Part shown: positions 9,733 through 18,258 of the stretch, piece after piece | How positions within the stretch are numbered: the first letter of the stretch is position 1 | How the letters are laid out: every line of letters starts with the position of its first letter | NCBI RefSeq assembly: GCF_907164845.1 | Contig: NZ_OU015430.1 | Span: forward strand, 1,974,001 to 2,038,000 | Direction of reading: 5' to 3' | Length of the DNA stretch: 64,000 nucleotides | Origin: Lysobacter luteus | GTDB taxonomy: Bacteria > Pseudomonadota > Gammaproteobacteria > Xanthomonadales > Xanthomonadaceae | The notes under the pieces: generated by a model | Told to the model about the DNA's origin: nothing | Seen by the model: only the letters and a program-made list of their open reading frames with translations | Databases searched by the model: none | Position numbers and translations under genes: made by a program

Positions 9733-10899
9733 TTGAACGCCGTTCCGGACACCGATGGCCGGGCGCTGCCCGACCCGATGATCCAGGCATGCCTGGTCGC
9801 TGCGGCCGAAGGCGACCGCGAAGCCTACGGCCGGATCGTCGCAGCCTGCCAGAACTCGATCACCGCGATCGCACTGGCGATCGTGCGCGACGTGCCCGCC
9901 AGCGAGGACATCGCACAGGAAGCGTTCCTCAGCGCCTGGCAGAACCTGCGCCGGCTGCAGAACCCGGCCAGTTTCATGCCGTGGCTGCGGCAGATCACCC
10001 GCAACCTGGCGCGCGACCACCTGCGCGCGCGCAAGCGCTTGCCAAGCGAGGTCGCCGATGCCGACGAGGTGATCCAGGCGGCGGCCGACCCGCAACCCGA
10101 CCCGCTCGGCCAGCTCGCCGGCCAGGAACGCGAGGCGGTCGCCGCCGAGCTGATCTCGGCGCTGCCCGACGACAGCCGCGAGGTCCTGCTGCTGTATTAC
10201 CGCGAGGGTCAGAGTTCCCAGCAGGTCGCGTCGTTGCTGGGGCTCAGCGACGCCGCGGTGCGCAAGCGGTTGTCGCGTGCGCGCCAGAGCGTGCGTACGG
10301 ACCTGCTGGCGCGCTTCGGCGAGTTCGCACGCAGCACCGCGCCTTCACTCGGCTTCACCGCCACGGTGGCCGGCGCGCTGGCCGTGGCGAGCCCGCCGGC
10401 GGCCACCGCCGCGGTGTTGGGCAGCGCGGTCGCGACCGGCGGCGCCAAGACCCTGGGCAAGATCCTGTTGGGTTCGGCCGGCAGCATCGGCCTGGCACTG
10501 GTCGCGGGCTTTGCAGGCATTTACCTGGGGCTGCGCGCGCAGCTCAAGCGCTCGATCGATGAGGCCGAGCGCGTCGCGCTGATCCGCAGCGCGGTGATCT
10601 CGGGCCTGGCCTCGGTGGCCTTCGTCGTGTCGCTGCTGTTGATCGCATGGCTCGACGACGGCTGGCTGCTGCCGGTCGCCGCGACCGCGGTGTTCATGGG
10701 TGTCGTCTTCCACCAGGCAATGGTGGTCCAGCCACGCATACTTGCCCGCCGGCACGCGCTGGAGGCGATGCAGGACCCGCTGGGTGCGGCACGCCGCCGG
10801 CGGCGCGAACGGTGGACCTGCCGGATCGGCGCCGTCACCGGCCTGGTGTTCGGCCTGGGTGGACTGCTGGTCGGGCTGGTCTCGTCGGGGCGCCTGTGA
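9733..10899 (+). CDS. ECF-type RNA polymerase sigma factor with a C-terminal membrane domain
   Basis: A protein of 388 residues that starts with TTG at 9733; GGAGG at 9723-9727 fits this start. Residues 15-190 are a sigma-70 family (ECF) module. Region 2 holds SEDIAQEAFLSAWQNL and PWLRQITRNLARDHLR; region 4 holds LPDDSREVLLLYYREG and a helix-turn-helix (QQVASLLGLSDAAVRKRL). The remaining ~180 residues carry four hydrophobic segments (about 245-275, 285-310, 312-335, 363-388). The sigma factor is therefore probably tethered to the inner membrane, with no separate anti-sigma gene seen. The next gene, a tiny membrane protein, overlaps its stop. Confidence 0.9.
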   Translation: MNAVPDTDGRALPDPMIQACLVAAAEGDREAYGRIVAACQNSITAIALAIVRDVPASEDIAQEAFLSAWQNLRRLQNPASFMPWLRQITRNLARDHLRARKRLPSEVADADEVIQAAADPQPDPLGQLAGQEREAVAAELISALPDDSREVLLLYYREGQSSQQVASLLGLSDAAVRKRLSRARQSVRTDLLARFGEFARSTAPSLGFTATVAGALAVASPPAATAAVLGSAVATGGAKTLGKILLGSAGSIGLALVAGFAGIYLGLRAQLKRSIDEAERVALIRSAVISGLASVAFVVSLLLIAWLDDGWLLPVAATAVFMGVVFHQAMVVQPRILARRHALEAMQDPLGAARRRRRERWTCRIGAVTGLVFGLGGLLVGLVSSGRL

Positions 10900-11111
10900 G
10901 CCGGATGCTGCTCGTTTACTGGTTCCGTCGCTGCGGCCGGGTTCTGGTCATCGTGGCGCTGATACTGGCCGCCGTGCAGTGGCTGCGCGACGGTGCGGTG
11001 GACTGGGTGGAGGTGCTCTTCTGGAGCGCCCTGCCCGCGGTCCTGTCCGCCTCGATCAACACCTGGTGGGCGCGCACGCGCGGCTGCGGGCTGCCCCGGC
11101 GCGACGACTGA
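10896..11111 (+). CDS. Small membrane protein overlapping the sigma factor gene
   Basis: A protein of 71 residues. The GTG at 10896 overlaps the sigma factor stop (GTGA), which suggests translational coupling. It has two hydrophobic segments (VLVIVALILAAVQWL and VEVLFWSALPAVLSASI) and a basic tail. I do not recognise the family. Given the overlap, it may assist or restrain the membrane-anchored sigma factor, but this is inference. It converges on the EF-hand gene, and a hairpin lies between them. Confidence 0.6.
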   Translation: MSRMLLVYWFRRCGRVLVIVALILAAVQWLRDGAVDWVEVLFWSALPAVLSASINTWWARTRGCGLPRRDD

Positions 11112-11115
11112 AACG

Positions 11116-11146
11116 AAAAAACCCGCGCAGCGTGTGCTGCGCGGGT
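11116..11146 (-). terminator. Rho-independent terminator of the EF-hand gene
   Basis: A perfect 10-bp stem (11121-11130 with 11137-11146) and a 6-base loop is followed, on the minus strand, by six T residues. It lies about 23 bases after the stop of the minus-strand EF-hand gene. On the plus strand it lies just after the small membrane gene and may work weakly there too. Confidence 0.85.
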
Positions 11147-11168
11147 CGTGGCTTCAGACAAGCGGCTC

Positions 11169-11840
11169 TCAGCGGCGCCGCGGATGCGCCAGGTCGGCAC
11201 GCACCAGGAAGCCGTCCCGGTCCTCGTCCATGAAGGCGAAATGCGCGGCCATGCGCGGCATCTTCGACTCGACCTCGGCCCGGCTGAGCTTGCCGTCGCC
11301 ATCACTGTCGGCTTCGTTGAAGCGCTGGTCCATGCGCGCACGGTGCATGGCTGCCCGTTCGGTACGCATGCGTTCGGCCGAAGCCATCAGCTCACTGCGA
11401 ACGAGATAGCCGTCGCGGTTGGTATCGATGCCGTCGAAGCGCTCGGCGAAACGCTGGCTATCAGCCACCTCGAGCTTGCTGATGCGACCGTCGGCATCGG
11501 TGTCCAGCTTGAGCACGTGCTGCATGCCGCCGTGCTCCATTCCGCCACGGCGCCCACCGCCGTGCCCGGCGCGGCGATGCTGCTTGCGGGGGTGCTCGCC
11601 GGCCTCGAGGCGACCATCGCCGTTGCGGTCCAGTGTGTCGAAGCGTTCGGCCAGGCGCGGCATCTTGGCGGCCTCGGCGCGATCGATCGCACCATCGCCG
11701 TTTGCATCGAGCTGGAGCATGCGGTGGCCGCGCTTGCCGGCATCGGCAGCCTGCACGGTGTCGGCCTGCGGCGCGGCGATGGCGGCGCCCATCACCAGGG
11801 TGGCCGCGATGGCGGCAGTCAGGTAGGTGTAACGGTTCAT
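11169..11840 (-). CDS. Exported EF-hand calcium-binding protein with six loops
   Basis: A protein of 223 residues. The start at 11840 opens a Sec signal ([20 protein letters not shown], cleavage near AIAA). The mature part has six canonical 12-residue EF-hand loops: [60 protein letters not shown] and [13 protein letters not shown] His/Gly-rich linker ([18 protein letters not shown]) lies between pairs one and two and could bind other metals. It is predicted to be a periplasmic or secreted calcium buffer or sensor. Its terminator is clear, and its promoter lies in the divergent gap before bpt. Confidence 0.88.
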   Translation of the reverse strand: MNRYTYLTAAIAATLVMGAAIAAPQADTVQAADAGKRGHRMLQLDANGDGAIDRAEAAKMPRLAERFDTLDRNGDGRLEAGEHPRKQHRRAGHGGGRRGGMEHGGMQHVLKLDTDADGRISKLEVADSQRFAERFDGIDTNRDGYLVRSELMASAERMRTERAAMHRARMDQRFNEADSDGDGKLSRAEVESKMPRMAAHFAFMDEDRDGFLVRADLAHPRRR

Positions 11841-11970
11841 CGACGATCTCCAAGCCGACGCGGTGGGCGTCGTTGCGACATGGAACGCCCCGGGCGGGTG
11901 CGAGTTGACGCGGGCCGCGGTGTGTTCAGCGGGTGGACAGCGACGAGCCACGCGGCGCTATGCTCGCGCC

Positions 11971-12714
11971 ATGGGCACCGACCCCCGCCAGGACGCCGAC
12001 GACCTCCGCCTGTTCCACACCGGCGAGCACCCATGCGGTTACTGGCCCGACCGGCTGGCACGCGACCTGGTGCTGGACCCGCGCGACCCGCGCCTGCCCC
12101 ACTGGTACCCGCTCGCACTGGGCTGGGGCTTCCGGCGCTCCGGCGACATCGTCTACCGCCCGCATTGCCACGGGTGCCGCGCCTGCGTTGCGGTGCGCAT
12201 TCCGGTGGAGCGGTTCCGGCCCGACCGCAGCCAGCGCCGCTGTCTGGCGCGCAATGCCGATGTCGACACCCGGGTGCTACCCGCCGAGCGCACCGACGAA
12301 CAACTCTCGCTGTACCGGCGCTACCTGGCCGCACGCCACCCGGGCGGCGGCATGGATGGTCACGGCGCGCGCGAGTTCGAGCAGTTCCTGATCGGACGCT
12401 GGAGCGAGGGTCGCTTCCTCGAATTGCGCGAACGCGCCACGCATCGGTTGCTGGCGGTCGCGGTGACCGACCTCACCGACGACGCGATGTCGGCGGTCTA
12501 CACGTTCTACGAGCCCGACATGGCGGCCCGCGGACTGGGCACGCTCGCGATCCTGCAGCAGCTGGAATGGGCCCGTCGGGAAGGCCGGCAGCACCTGTAC
12601 CTGGGCTACTGGATCGGCGGGCACCGCAAGATGGAATACAAGCGCCGGTTCCATCCCCTTGAAACATTCGACGGCCGACAATGGCGCGACCTCGACGACG
12701 GAATCCCGGCATGA
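11971..12714 (+). CDS. bpt: Aspartate/glutamate leucyltransferase (bacterial protein transferase)
   Basis: A protein of 247 residues, the usual size of Bpt. It has the N-terminal Cys-containing segments [16 protein letters not shown] and [14 protein letters not shown] and the C-terminal arginyltransferase-like core ending in [15 protein letters not shown]. The enzyme transfers leucine from Leu-tRNA to proteins with an acidic N-terminus, marking them for ClpS/ClpAP degradation. The start at 11971 gives the conserved N-terminus without extra sequence. The next gene overlaps its stop by ATGA. Confidence 0.93.
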   Translation: MGTDPRQDADDLRLFHTGEHPCGYWPDRLARDLVLDPRDPRLPHWYPLALGWGFRRSGDIVYRPHCHGCRACVAVRIPVERFRPDRSQRRCLARNADVDTRVLPAERTDEQLSLYRRYLAARHPGGGMDGHGAREFEQFLIGRWSEGRFLELRERATHRLLAVAVTDLTDDAMSAVYTFYEPDMAARGLGTLAILQQLEWARREGRQHLYLGYWIGGHRKMEYKRRFHPLETFDGRQWRDLDDGIPA

Positions 12715-13967
12715 CGCACCACCCCGGCCGCATGGCGCAAACCTCCCCCGATTCCTTGCGCCCATGGCGGGCACTGGCCTGCCTGCTCGCGGCGGTCGCG
12801 CTTGCCGGCTGCGTCCGGGTCGCGATCCACGGAAACCCGGACCACATGACCAATGCCGCACGCCCGCCACTGCGGGTCGCCACCTACAACACCTCGCTGT
12901 ACGACGAAGCTGCCGGCGGCCTGGTTGAGCGCCTGCGTGCCGGCGACGCCGACGCGCGCAAGATCGCGGCGGTGCTGCAGCGGGTGCGGCCGGACATCGT
13001 GCTGCTCAACGAGTTCGACCACGATGCCGGCGGCGTCGCGGCCGACCTGTTCCAGCGTGACTACCTCGACGTGGCCCAGCCCGGTGGAGGCGATCCCCTC
13101 CACTACCCGTACCGCTACCTCGCCCCGGTCAACACCGGCGTACCGAGCGGTTTGGATCTCGACGGCGATGGCAACGTCGGCGGCGAGCACCGCGCCCGCG
13201 GCAACGACGCGTGGGGCTACGGGCTGCATCCCGGCCAGTACGGCATGCTGGTCCTGTCGCGCCATCCCATCGACGCCACGCAGGTCCGCACCTTCCAGCA
13301 CTTCCGCTGGAGCGCGCTACCCGATGCACGGCAGCCGCGCGACCCGGCGACGGGGGACACCTGGTACCCGCCATCGGTATGGGCTCAACTGCGGCTGTCG
13401 TCGAAGTCGCACTGGGACGTGCCGGTCCGCACTCCCGCCGGCGTCATCCACCTGTTGGCCGCCCATCCCACCCCGCCCGTCTTCGACGGTCCCGAGAACC
13501 GCAACGGCCTGCGCAACCACGACGAGATCCGGCTGTGGGCCGAGTACATCACCCCGCGCCCGGCACCGTGGTTGTGCGACGACCAGGGGCGCTGCGGCGG
13601 CCTGCCCGGCGACGCCCGCTTCGTGATTGCCGGCGACTACAACGCCGACCCGTTCGACGGCGACGGCGTCCCGGGCGCAATCGCCCAACTGCTGCACCAC
13701 CCACGCGTCGATGCCGCATTCGTCCCGCACAGCCAGGGCGCCGTCGAGCGCGCCGCGCAGCGCGGCTTCGACCGCAGGGGTGACGTCGCCGCCCACACCG
13801 GCGACTTCGGCCCCAGGTCCGGCACCCTGCGCCTCGACTACGTGTTGCCATCAGACAACCTCAAGGTGGTCGACGGCGGCGTGTTCTGGCCCGCCGGCGA
13901 CACGCCCGCTGCCACGATCATCGACGCCAGCGACCATCACCTGGTCTGGCTGGACCTCCAGCCCTGA
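12711..13967 (+). CDS. Endonuclease/exonuclease/phosphatase family lipoprotein
   Basis: A protein of 418 residues. The start at 12711 overlaps the bpt stop (ATGA); an in-frame ATG at 12732 is an alternative and would also keep the signal. The N-terminus has a lipobox LAGC after a hydrophobic stretch. The EEP fold is shown by [10 protein letters not shown] (Asn), VLLNEFDHD (metal-ligand Glu), [15 protein letters not shown] (Asp/Asn) and the terminal [11 protein letters not shown] (Asp-His). Extracytoplasmic members of this fold may act as nucleases or phosphodiesterases. The substrate cannot be told here. Confidence 0.87.
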   Translation: MTHHPGRMAQTSPDSLRPWRALACLLAAVALAGCVRVAIHGNPDHMTNAARPPLRVATYNTSLYDEAAGGLVERLRAGDADARKIAAVLQRVRPDIVLLNEFDHDAGGVAADLFQRDYLDVAQPGGGDPLHYPYRYLAPVNTGVPSGLDLDGDGNVGGEHRARGNDAWGYGLHPGQYGMLVLSRHPIDATQVRTFQHFRWSALPDARQPRDPATGDTWYPPSVWAQLRLSSKSHWDVPVRTPAGVIHLLAAHPTPPVFDGPENRNGLRNHDEIRLWAEYITPRPAPWLCDDQGRCGGLPGDARFVIAGDYNADPFDGDGVPGAIAQLLHHPRVDAAFVPHSQGAVERAAQRGFDRRGDVAAHTGDFGPRSGTLRLDYVLPSDNLKVVDGGVFWPAGDTPAATIIDASDHHLVWLDLQP

Positions 13968-14001
13968 CGCGACCGGGAAGACGGGTGGAGCCTACGCGGA
14001 G

Positions 14002-14203
14002 GGCGCCTGGCGGGTAGGCCGGCCAGTCGCTCCCCGATACTCGCTTGGTGTCCGGCCCACGCGCCAGGCGCCGTGCAATTCCGCAGACCGCGCCCCGTTT
14101 TTGCTCTCACCGCAAGCGCCGGCGCCGTCCCACTGCGGGTACGCGGGGTCACCGCAACCAAGCGAGTATCGGGGAGCGACTTGCGATGACCCCGCGTACC
14201 CGC
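14002..14203. repeat. Nested inverted-repeat element (REP/BIME-like)
   Basis: The gap between the EEP gene and the minus-strand gene at 14220 holds three inverted-repeat pairs. A 25-bp perfect pair joins 14025-14049 and 14157-14181. A 17-bp perfect pair joins 14135-14151 and 14187-14203. An 11-bp pair joins 14002-14012 and 14062-14072. The second and first pairs interlock, so only one large fold can form at a time. Translated ORFs across it are repetitive shadows. No gene is seen here. Confidence 0.85.
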
Positions 14204-14219
14204 CCCCCAAATCTCCCCG

Positions 14220-14654
14220 CTACGGCTTCTTGCCAGCGCTCGCTTCGCCAGAATCGCCTTCAACCACACCTTCACCCTTGCCCCCAGCACCACCAGCCGA
14301 AGAAGCATCCCCCGAAGGCTCCACCTCCCCCTGCGCCCCGTTCCCCGGCTCTCCCGCCAACGACTGCACCGTCTCCACCGCGATCCGCGGCCCGAACCCG
14401 AACGCCTCGTCGCTGCGCGCCGAAACCACCATCCGCACCATGTTGGTCGGCACCATCAGCTCCAGCGAGATCGCCTCGCCCTTCGTCGTGCGGCCGTCCA
14501 GGGTCATCTCGACCAGCGCACCGCCCGTGTCGATCTCGCGGCACACCACGTGCGCCCCCGCCTTCCCCTCCTGCAGGTAAGGCTTGATCGCATCGCCCAG
14601 CGCTTCCAGCGCCTGCGGGAAAAAGAAGACCGCGTAACCGTTCTTGTCGTTCAT
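14220..14654 (-). CDS. Conserved hypothetical protein next to purT
   Basis: A protein of 144 residues starting at 14654. Residues 1 to about 95 form a folded domain that begins MNDKNGYAVFFFPQALEALG and includes GAHVVCREIDTGGALVEM and RMVVSARSDEAFGFGPR. The last 45 residues are a low-complexity Gly/Glu/Ser/Ala tail ending in Lys-Lys-Pro. No signal peptide or membrane segment is present, so it should be cytosolic. It lies 26 bases after purT on the same strand and is likely co-transcribed. I cannot name its function. Confidence 0.75.
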   Translation of the reverse strand: MNDKNGYAVFFFPQALEALGDAIKPYLQEGKAGAHVVCREIDTGGALVEMTLDGRTTKGEAISLELMVPTNMVRMVVSARSDEAFGFGPRIAVETVQSLAGEPGNGAQGEVEPSGDASSAGGAGGKGEGVVEGDSGEASAGKKP

Positions 14655-14680
14655 CAGCACTCCAGAGTGGCGTCGCGCGC

Positions 14681-15880
14681 TCAGCGCAACTCGATACGCA
14701 ACGCAGCGGCGGCCCGACAGGCCTTCGCGCGCGCGTCGGTGACATCGTCGCCGACCGCGAGGGTCACCGCGACCCGGCGCTGGCCCTCGACCCGCGGCTT
14801 GCCGAACAGGCGCAGCTGGGTGTCGGGCTCCACCAGCGCCCTGTCGACGCCGGAAAACACCGGTACCCCGTGCCCTTCGGCCAGCACCGCACACGATGCC
14901 GACGGCCCGCGCGAGCGGATCACCGGAATCGGCAGGCCCAGGATCGCCCGCGCGTGCAGCGCGAACTCGCTCAGGTCCTGCCCGGCCAGTGTGACCAGCC
15001 CGGTGTCATGTGGACGTGGCGACACCTCGCTGAACCAGACTTCGTCGCCACGGACAAAAAACTCCATCCCGAACACGCCCCAACCGCCCAGGTCATCGGC
15101 CACCGCGCGGGCGATCGCCTGTGCGCGCTCCAGCGCGAGCGGTGACATCGGCTGCGGCTGCCAGCTCTCGCGGTAGTCGCCGTCCCGCTGGGTGTGGCCA
15201 ATCGGCTCGCAGAAGGTGGTGCCGCCGGCGTGACGCACCGTCAGCAGGGTGATCTCGTAGTCGAAGTCGACGAACCCCTCGACGATGACCCGGCCGGCGC
15301 CAGCCCGGCCACCCGATTGCGCGTACGCCCAGGCCGTGTCGATATCCGCCGCGGTCCGCACCAGCGACTGGCCCTTCCCCGACGACGACATGACTGGTTT
15401 GACCACGCACGGCAGCCCGATCCGCTCGATGGCCGCGCGGTAGTCCTCCGCCGTGTCGACGAAGTCGTACGGCGAGGTGGGCAGCCCGAGCGTCTCCGCC
15501 GCGAGCCGGCGGATGCCTTCGCGGTCCATCGTCAGCCGCGCGGCGCGCGCGGTCGGGATGACCCGCGTGCCGCGGCCGACTTCGGCGAACTCGCGCTCCA
15601 GTTCGACCAGGGTCGCGGTATGGATCGCCTCGATCTCCGGGACGATCAGGTCCGGACGCTCCGCATCGACCAGCGCGCGCACCGCGGCACCATCGAGCAT
15701 GTCCAGCACGTGGCTGCGGTGCGCGACCTGCATGGCGGGCGCGTCGGCGTAGCGGTCGGCGGCGACCACCTCAACGCCGAACCGCTGCAGCTCGATCGCG
15801 ACCTCCTTGCCCAGTTCCCCCGAGCCGAGCAGCAGGACGCGGAACGCGTGGGGGGACAGGGGCGTGCCGAGTGTGACCAT
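14681..15880 (-). CDS. purT: Formate-dependent phosphoribosylglycinamide formyltransferase
   Basis: A protein of 399 residues, as expected for PurT (about 392). It makes formyl-GAR from GAR, formate and ATP, the folate-independent alternative to PurN in purine synthesis. Visible ATP-grasp features are [20 protein letters not shown] at the N-terminus, the substrate motif [23 protein letters not shown] (ATP binding), [20 protein letters not shown] (metal ligands) and [10 protein letters not shown]. It is divergent from the lipoprotein at 16008, with a 127-base gap for promoters. Confidence 0.97.
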   Translation of the reverse strand: MVTLGTPLSPHAFRVLLLGSGELGKEVAIELQRFGVEVVAADRYADAPAMQVAHRSHVLDMLDGAAVRALVDAERPDLIVPEIEAIHTATLVELEREFAEVGRGTRVIPTARAARLTMDREGIRRLAAETLGLPTSPYDFVDTAEDYRAAIERIGLPCVVKPVMSSSGKGQSLVRTAADIDTAWAYAQSGGRAGAGRVIVEGFVDFDYEITLLTVRHAGGTTFCEPIGHTQRDGDYRESWQPQPMSPLALERAQAIARAVADDLGGWGVFGMEFFVRGDEVWFSEVSPRPHDTGLVTLAGQDLSEFALHARAILGLPIPVIRSRGPSASCAVLAEGHGVPVFSGVDRALVEPDTQLRLFGKPRVEGQRRVAVTLAVGDDVTDARAKACRAAAALRIELR

Positions 15881-16007
15881 GCGGATTCCAGTAGCGATGG
15901 CGGGACAGGATGCGCCGGCTGCGGCGCGCTGGCCGCAAGTCTAACGGTGGCGCGCACAGGCACCCGCCGGCTTCCGGCCGTGCGCGGCACCGTGCGATCC
16001 TTCGCCG

Positions 16008-16967
16008 ATGCCTTCCCGTCCCTATTGGCCGCCTCGCGCGGGCGCCCTCGCCGCCGTCCTGTTCGCCATCGCCCTGGCCGGGTGCGGTGCCGGCGACGAC
16101 GGCAATCGCGCGGCCGCGCCAACGGGCCAGGCGCGCGAGGCTCCGGGCGGGGAACTCACGGGCGTGATGCTCGACATGCAACTCAACGAGGTCAGCGGCC
16201 TTACGGCCTCGCACCTGCACGACGACGTACTGTGGCTGCACGACGACGGCGACAACCCGCCACGACTGTTCGCGGTCGACACCCGCGGCAGCCGGCTGGC
16301 GACGTTCGGCGTCGAAGGCGTGACCAAGACCGACTGGGAAGACATCGCCGGATTCGAGCTCGACGGCACCCGCTACCTGCTGATCGCCGATGTCGGCGAC
16401 AACGGCGGGCTGCGCCGCACCCTGCAACTGCACGTGGTGGAGGAACCGACCGTGCTGCGCAACGCGCGCGTGCAGCCGGCGTGGTCAATCGCGTTCCGCT
16501 GGCCCGACGGCCCGCGCGATTGCGAGGCGGTGGCGGTCGACCCCGTCCGCGGCGAGGTGCTGCTGGTCTCCAAGAAGCGCGAGCCGCCCGAACTGTTCTC
16601 GCTGCCGCTCCGCCCGCCCGCGAAGGAACTGCTCACCGCGCAGCGGATCGGCACGCTCGCCGGCGTCCCCACGCCCGACGCCGAGCGCGCGGCGGCCTCG
16701 CCCCGCCGCGCACGGCTCGACGGCCAGGTCACCGCCGCCGCGGTATCGCCGGACCGCAACACACTGGCGGTGATGACCTACCGCTACCTGCTGCTGTATC
16801 CGCGCCCCGCCAACGGCAACTGGGCCGACGCCGTCGCCGGCACGCCGCGTACCAGCGAGCTGCCCTGGCTGCCACAGGCCGAGGCGCTGGGCTGGTCCCC
16901 GGACGGGCGCAGCCTGTACGCCACCGGCGAGTTCATCCCCGCCCCGCTCTACCGGATCGACCCCTGA
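16008..16967 (+). CDS. Putative lipoprotein with beta-propeller-like repeats
   Basis: A protein of 319 residues with an N-terminal signal ending in lipobox LAGC. The mature chain contains strands and turns of a propeller: LHDDVLWLHDDGDNPPRLFA, KTDWEDIAGFELDGTRYLLI, CEAVAVDPVRGEVLLVSKK and EALGWSPDGRSLYATGE. The motif DWEDIA-then-DVGDN is typical of conserved periplasmic proteins of unknown function. It may be a binding protein or phosphoesterase-like propeller; no catalytic residue can be named. It ends 64 bases before the SPFH gene. Confidence 0.75.
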   Translation: MPSRPYWPPRAGALAAVLFAIALAGCGAGDDGNRAAAPTGQAREAPGGELTGVMLDMQLNEVSGLTASHLHDDVLWLHDDGDNPPRLFAVDTRGSRLATFGVEGVTKTDWEDIAGFELDGTRYLLIADVGDNGGLRRTLQLHVVEEPTVLRNARVQPAWSIAFRWPDGPRDCEAVAVDPVRGEVLLVSKKREPPELFSLPLRPPAKELLTAQRIGTLAGVPTPDAERAAASPRRARLDGQVTAAAVSPDRNTLAVMTYRYLLLYPRPANGNWADAVAGTPRTSELPWLPQAEALGWSPDGRSLYATGEFIPAPLYRIDP

Positions 16968-16981
16968 CCGGCACTTGCGCG

Positions 16982-17000
16982 TGATATCAATTTGATATCA
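16982..17000 (+). promoter_or_regulatory. Double TGATATCA palindrome, probable operator of the SPFH cassette
   Basis: Two self-palindromic octamers TGATATCA (16982-16989 and 16993-17000) lie 11 bp apart centre to centre, about one helical turn, ending 31 bases before the SPFH start. They are AT-rich in a GC-rich setting. Paired half-sites one turn apart are typical of ribbon-helix-helix regulators, and a 61-residue protein of that type is encoded second in the cassette. Confidence 0.6.
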
Positions 17001-17031
17001 ACTGCTCTCAACCTCATCGAGAGTCCGCGCC

Positions 17032-17895
17032 ATGAAAGAGAACCCCGTCCGCTCCCTGCCCGGCATCCCGATGCTGCTGGGCCTGATCGTCGCGATGCTT
17101 GTGGCCGCCGGGTTGCTCATCACCGGCGTGGGTGGCCAGCACCCCGCATCGATCATCGGTGGCATCGTCATCGGCGCGCTGTCGATCTTCTGCCTGGTCG
17201 GCCTGTACATGGTCGAACCCAACCAGTCCGCCGTGCTCAGCCTGTTCGGCAAGTACATCGGCACGGTCCACGACAACGGCCTGCGCTGGAACAACCCGTT
17301 CTTCACCAAGCGCAAGGTCTCGTTGCGGGTGCGCAACTTCGAAAGCGGCAAGCTCAAGGTCAACGAGCTGGAGGGCAGCCCGATCGAGATCGCCGCGGTG
17401 ATCGTCTGGAAGGTGGTCGACTCCGCCGAGGCGGTCTTCAACGTCGACGACTACGAAAGCTTCGTCCACATCCAGTCCGAGGCCGCGCTGCGCAGCATGG
17501 CCACCAGCTACCCCTACGACCAGCACGAGGACGGCCAGGTCTCGCTGCGCAGCCACCCCAACGAGATCTCCTTGCACCTGAAGCAGCAGCTGGACGAGCG
17601 CCTGAACACGGCCGGCGTCGACGTGCTCGAGGCGCGCATCAGCCACCTGGCCTACGCCCCCGAGATCGCCCACGCGATGCTGCAGCGCCAGCAGGCCAAC
17701 GCGGTCATCGCCGCGCGCACGCGGATCGTCGCCGGTGCGGTCGGCATGGTCGAGATGGCGCTGGAGGAACTGCAGAAGAACGACGTCGTGCGGCTCGACG
17801 AAGAGCGCAAGGCGGCGATGGTCAGCAACCTGCTGGTGGTGCTGTGCGCCGACCGCGGCACCCAGCCGGTGGTCAACGCGGGCAGCCTGTACTAG
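17032..17895 (+). CDS. SPFH/Band 7 domain membrane protein
   Basis: A protein of 287 residues. Two hydrophobic segments (about residues 12-32 and 40-60) are followed by an SPFH (stomatin/prohibitin/flotillin) domain: [49 protein letters not shown] and an alpha-rich end, [19 protein letters not shown]. Such proteins form rings or patches in the inner membrane and often guide proteases or membrane order. The start at 17032 follows the paired TGATATCA site. The next gene begins at the base after its stop codon, and a third gene overlaps that one, so the three form one unit. Confidence 0.92.
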   Translation: MKENPVRSLPGIPMLLGLIVAMLVAAGLLITGVGGQHPASIIGGIVIGALSIFCLVGLYMVEPNQSAVLSLFGKYIGTVHDNGLRWNNPFFTKRKVSLRVRNFESGKLKVNELEGSPIEIAAVIVWKVVDSAEAVFNVDDYESFVHIQSEAALRSMATSYPYDQHEDGQVSLRSHPNEISLHLKQQLDERLNTAGVDVLEARISHLAYAPEIAHAMLQRQQANAVIAARTRIVAGAVGMVEMALEELQKNDVVRLDEERKAAMVSNLLVVLCADRGTQPVVNAGSLY

Positions 17896-18081
17896 ATGTC
17901 CGAAAAGAAGGGCTACGCGCTGCGCATCAATGCCGACGTGCTCGCCGCGGCGCAGCGCTGGGCCGACGACGAGCTGCGCAGCCTCAATGCCCAGATCGAG
18001 TACGTCCTGCGCGATGCGCTGCGCAAGGCCGGCCGATTGCCGCACACCCCCCGTCACGAAGACCCGGAAGACACGCCATGA
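17896..18081 (+). CDS. Small Arc-like ribbon-helix-helix DNA-binding protein
   Basis: A protein of 61 residues. Its ATG directly follows the SPFH stop codon. The chain YALRINADVLAAAQRWADDE then LRSLNAQIEYVLRDALRKAG matches the strand-helix-helix layout of Arc/MetJ-type repressors, where the N-terminal strand contacts DNA. It is likely a dimeric repressor of its own operon through the TGATATCA pair upstream of the SPFH gene; that link is inferred from position and site symmetry. Its stop overlaps the start of the next gene (ATGA). Confidence 0.8.
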   Translation: MSEKKGYALRINADVLAAAQRWADDELRSLNAQIEYVLRDALRKAGRLPHTPRHEDPEDTP

Positions 18082-18257
18082 ACAAGCAATGGACCTACGA
18101 AGTGGTGGAACTGACCCCGAACATGATGGGCCCGCCGATGTCGGAGCGGATCCGCGAGGAGCTCGACCGGCTCGGCAGGCTCGGCTGGGAACTGGTCTCG
18201 ACCGCGCAACTGACGCCGTTCGACCACGTCCGCCTGGTGCTCAAGAAGGAGCTCTGA
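18078..18257 (+). CDS. DUF4177-like small protein
   Basis: A protein of 59 residues, starting inside the stop of the preceding gene. The pattern WTYEVVELTP, then LDRLGRLGWELVSTAQL and VRLVLKKEL, is that of the DUF4177 family: one strand, a helix with the motif GWELV, and a final strand. The function is unknown. It completes the SPFH-RHH-DUF4177 unit, and an exported hydrolase gene starts 1 base after its stop. Confidence 0.8.
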   Translation: MNKQWTYEVVELTPNMMGPPMSERIREELDRLGRLGWELVSTAQLTPFDHVRLVLKKEL

Positions 18258-18258
18258 G

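Noticed and set aside
13992..14210. Small ORFs across the nested inverted repeats
   Set aside because: Their repeated peptides come from the inverted-repeat DNA itself.
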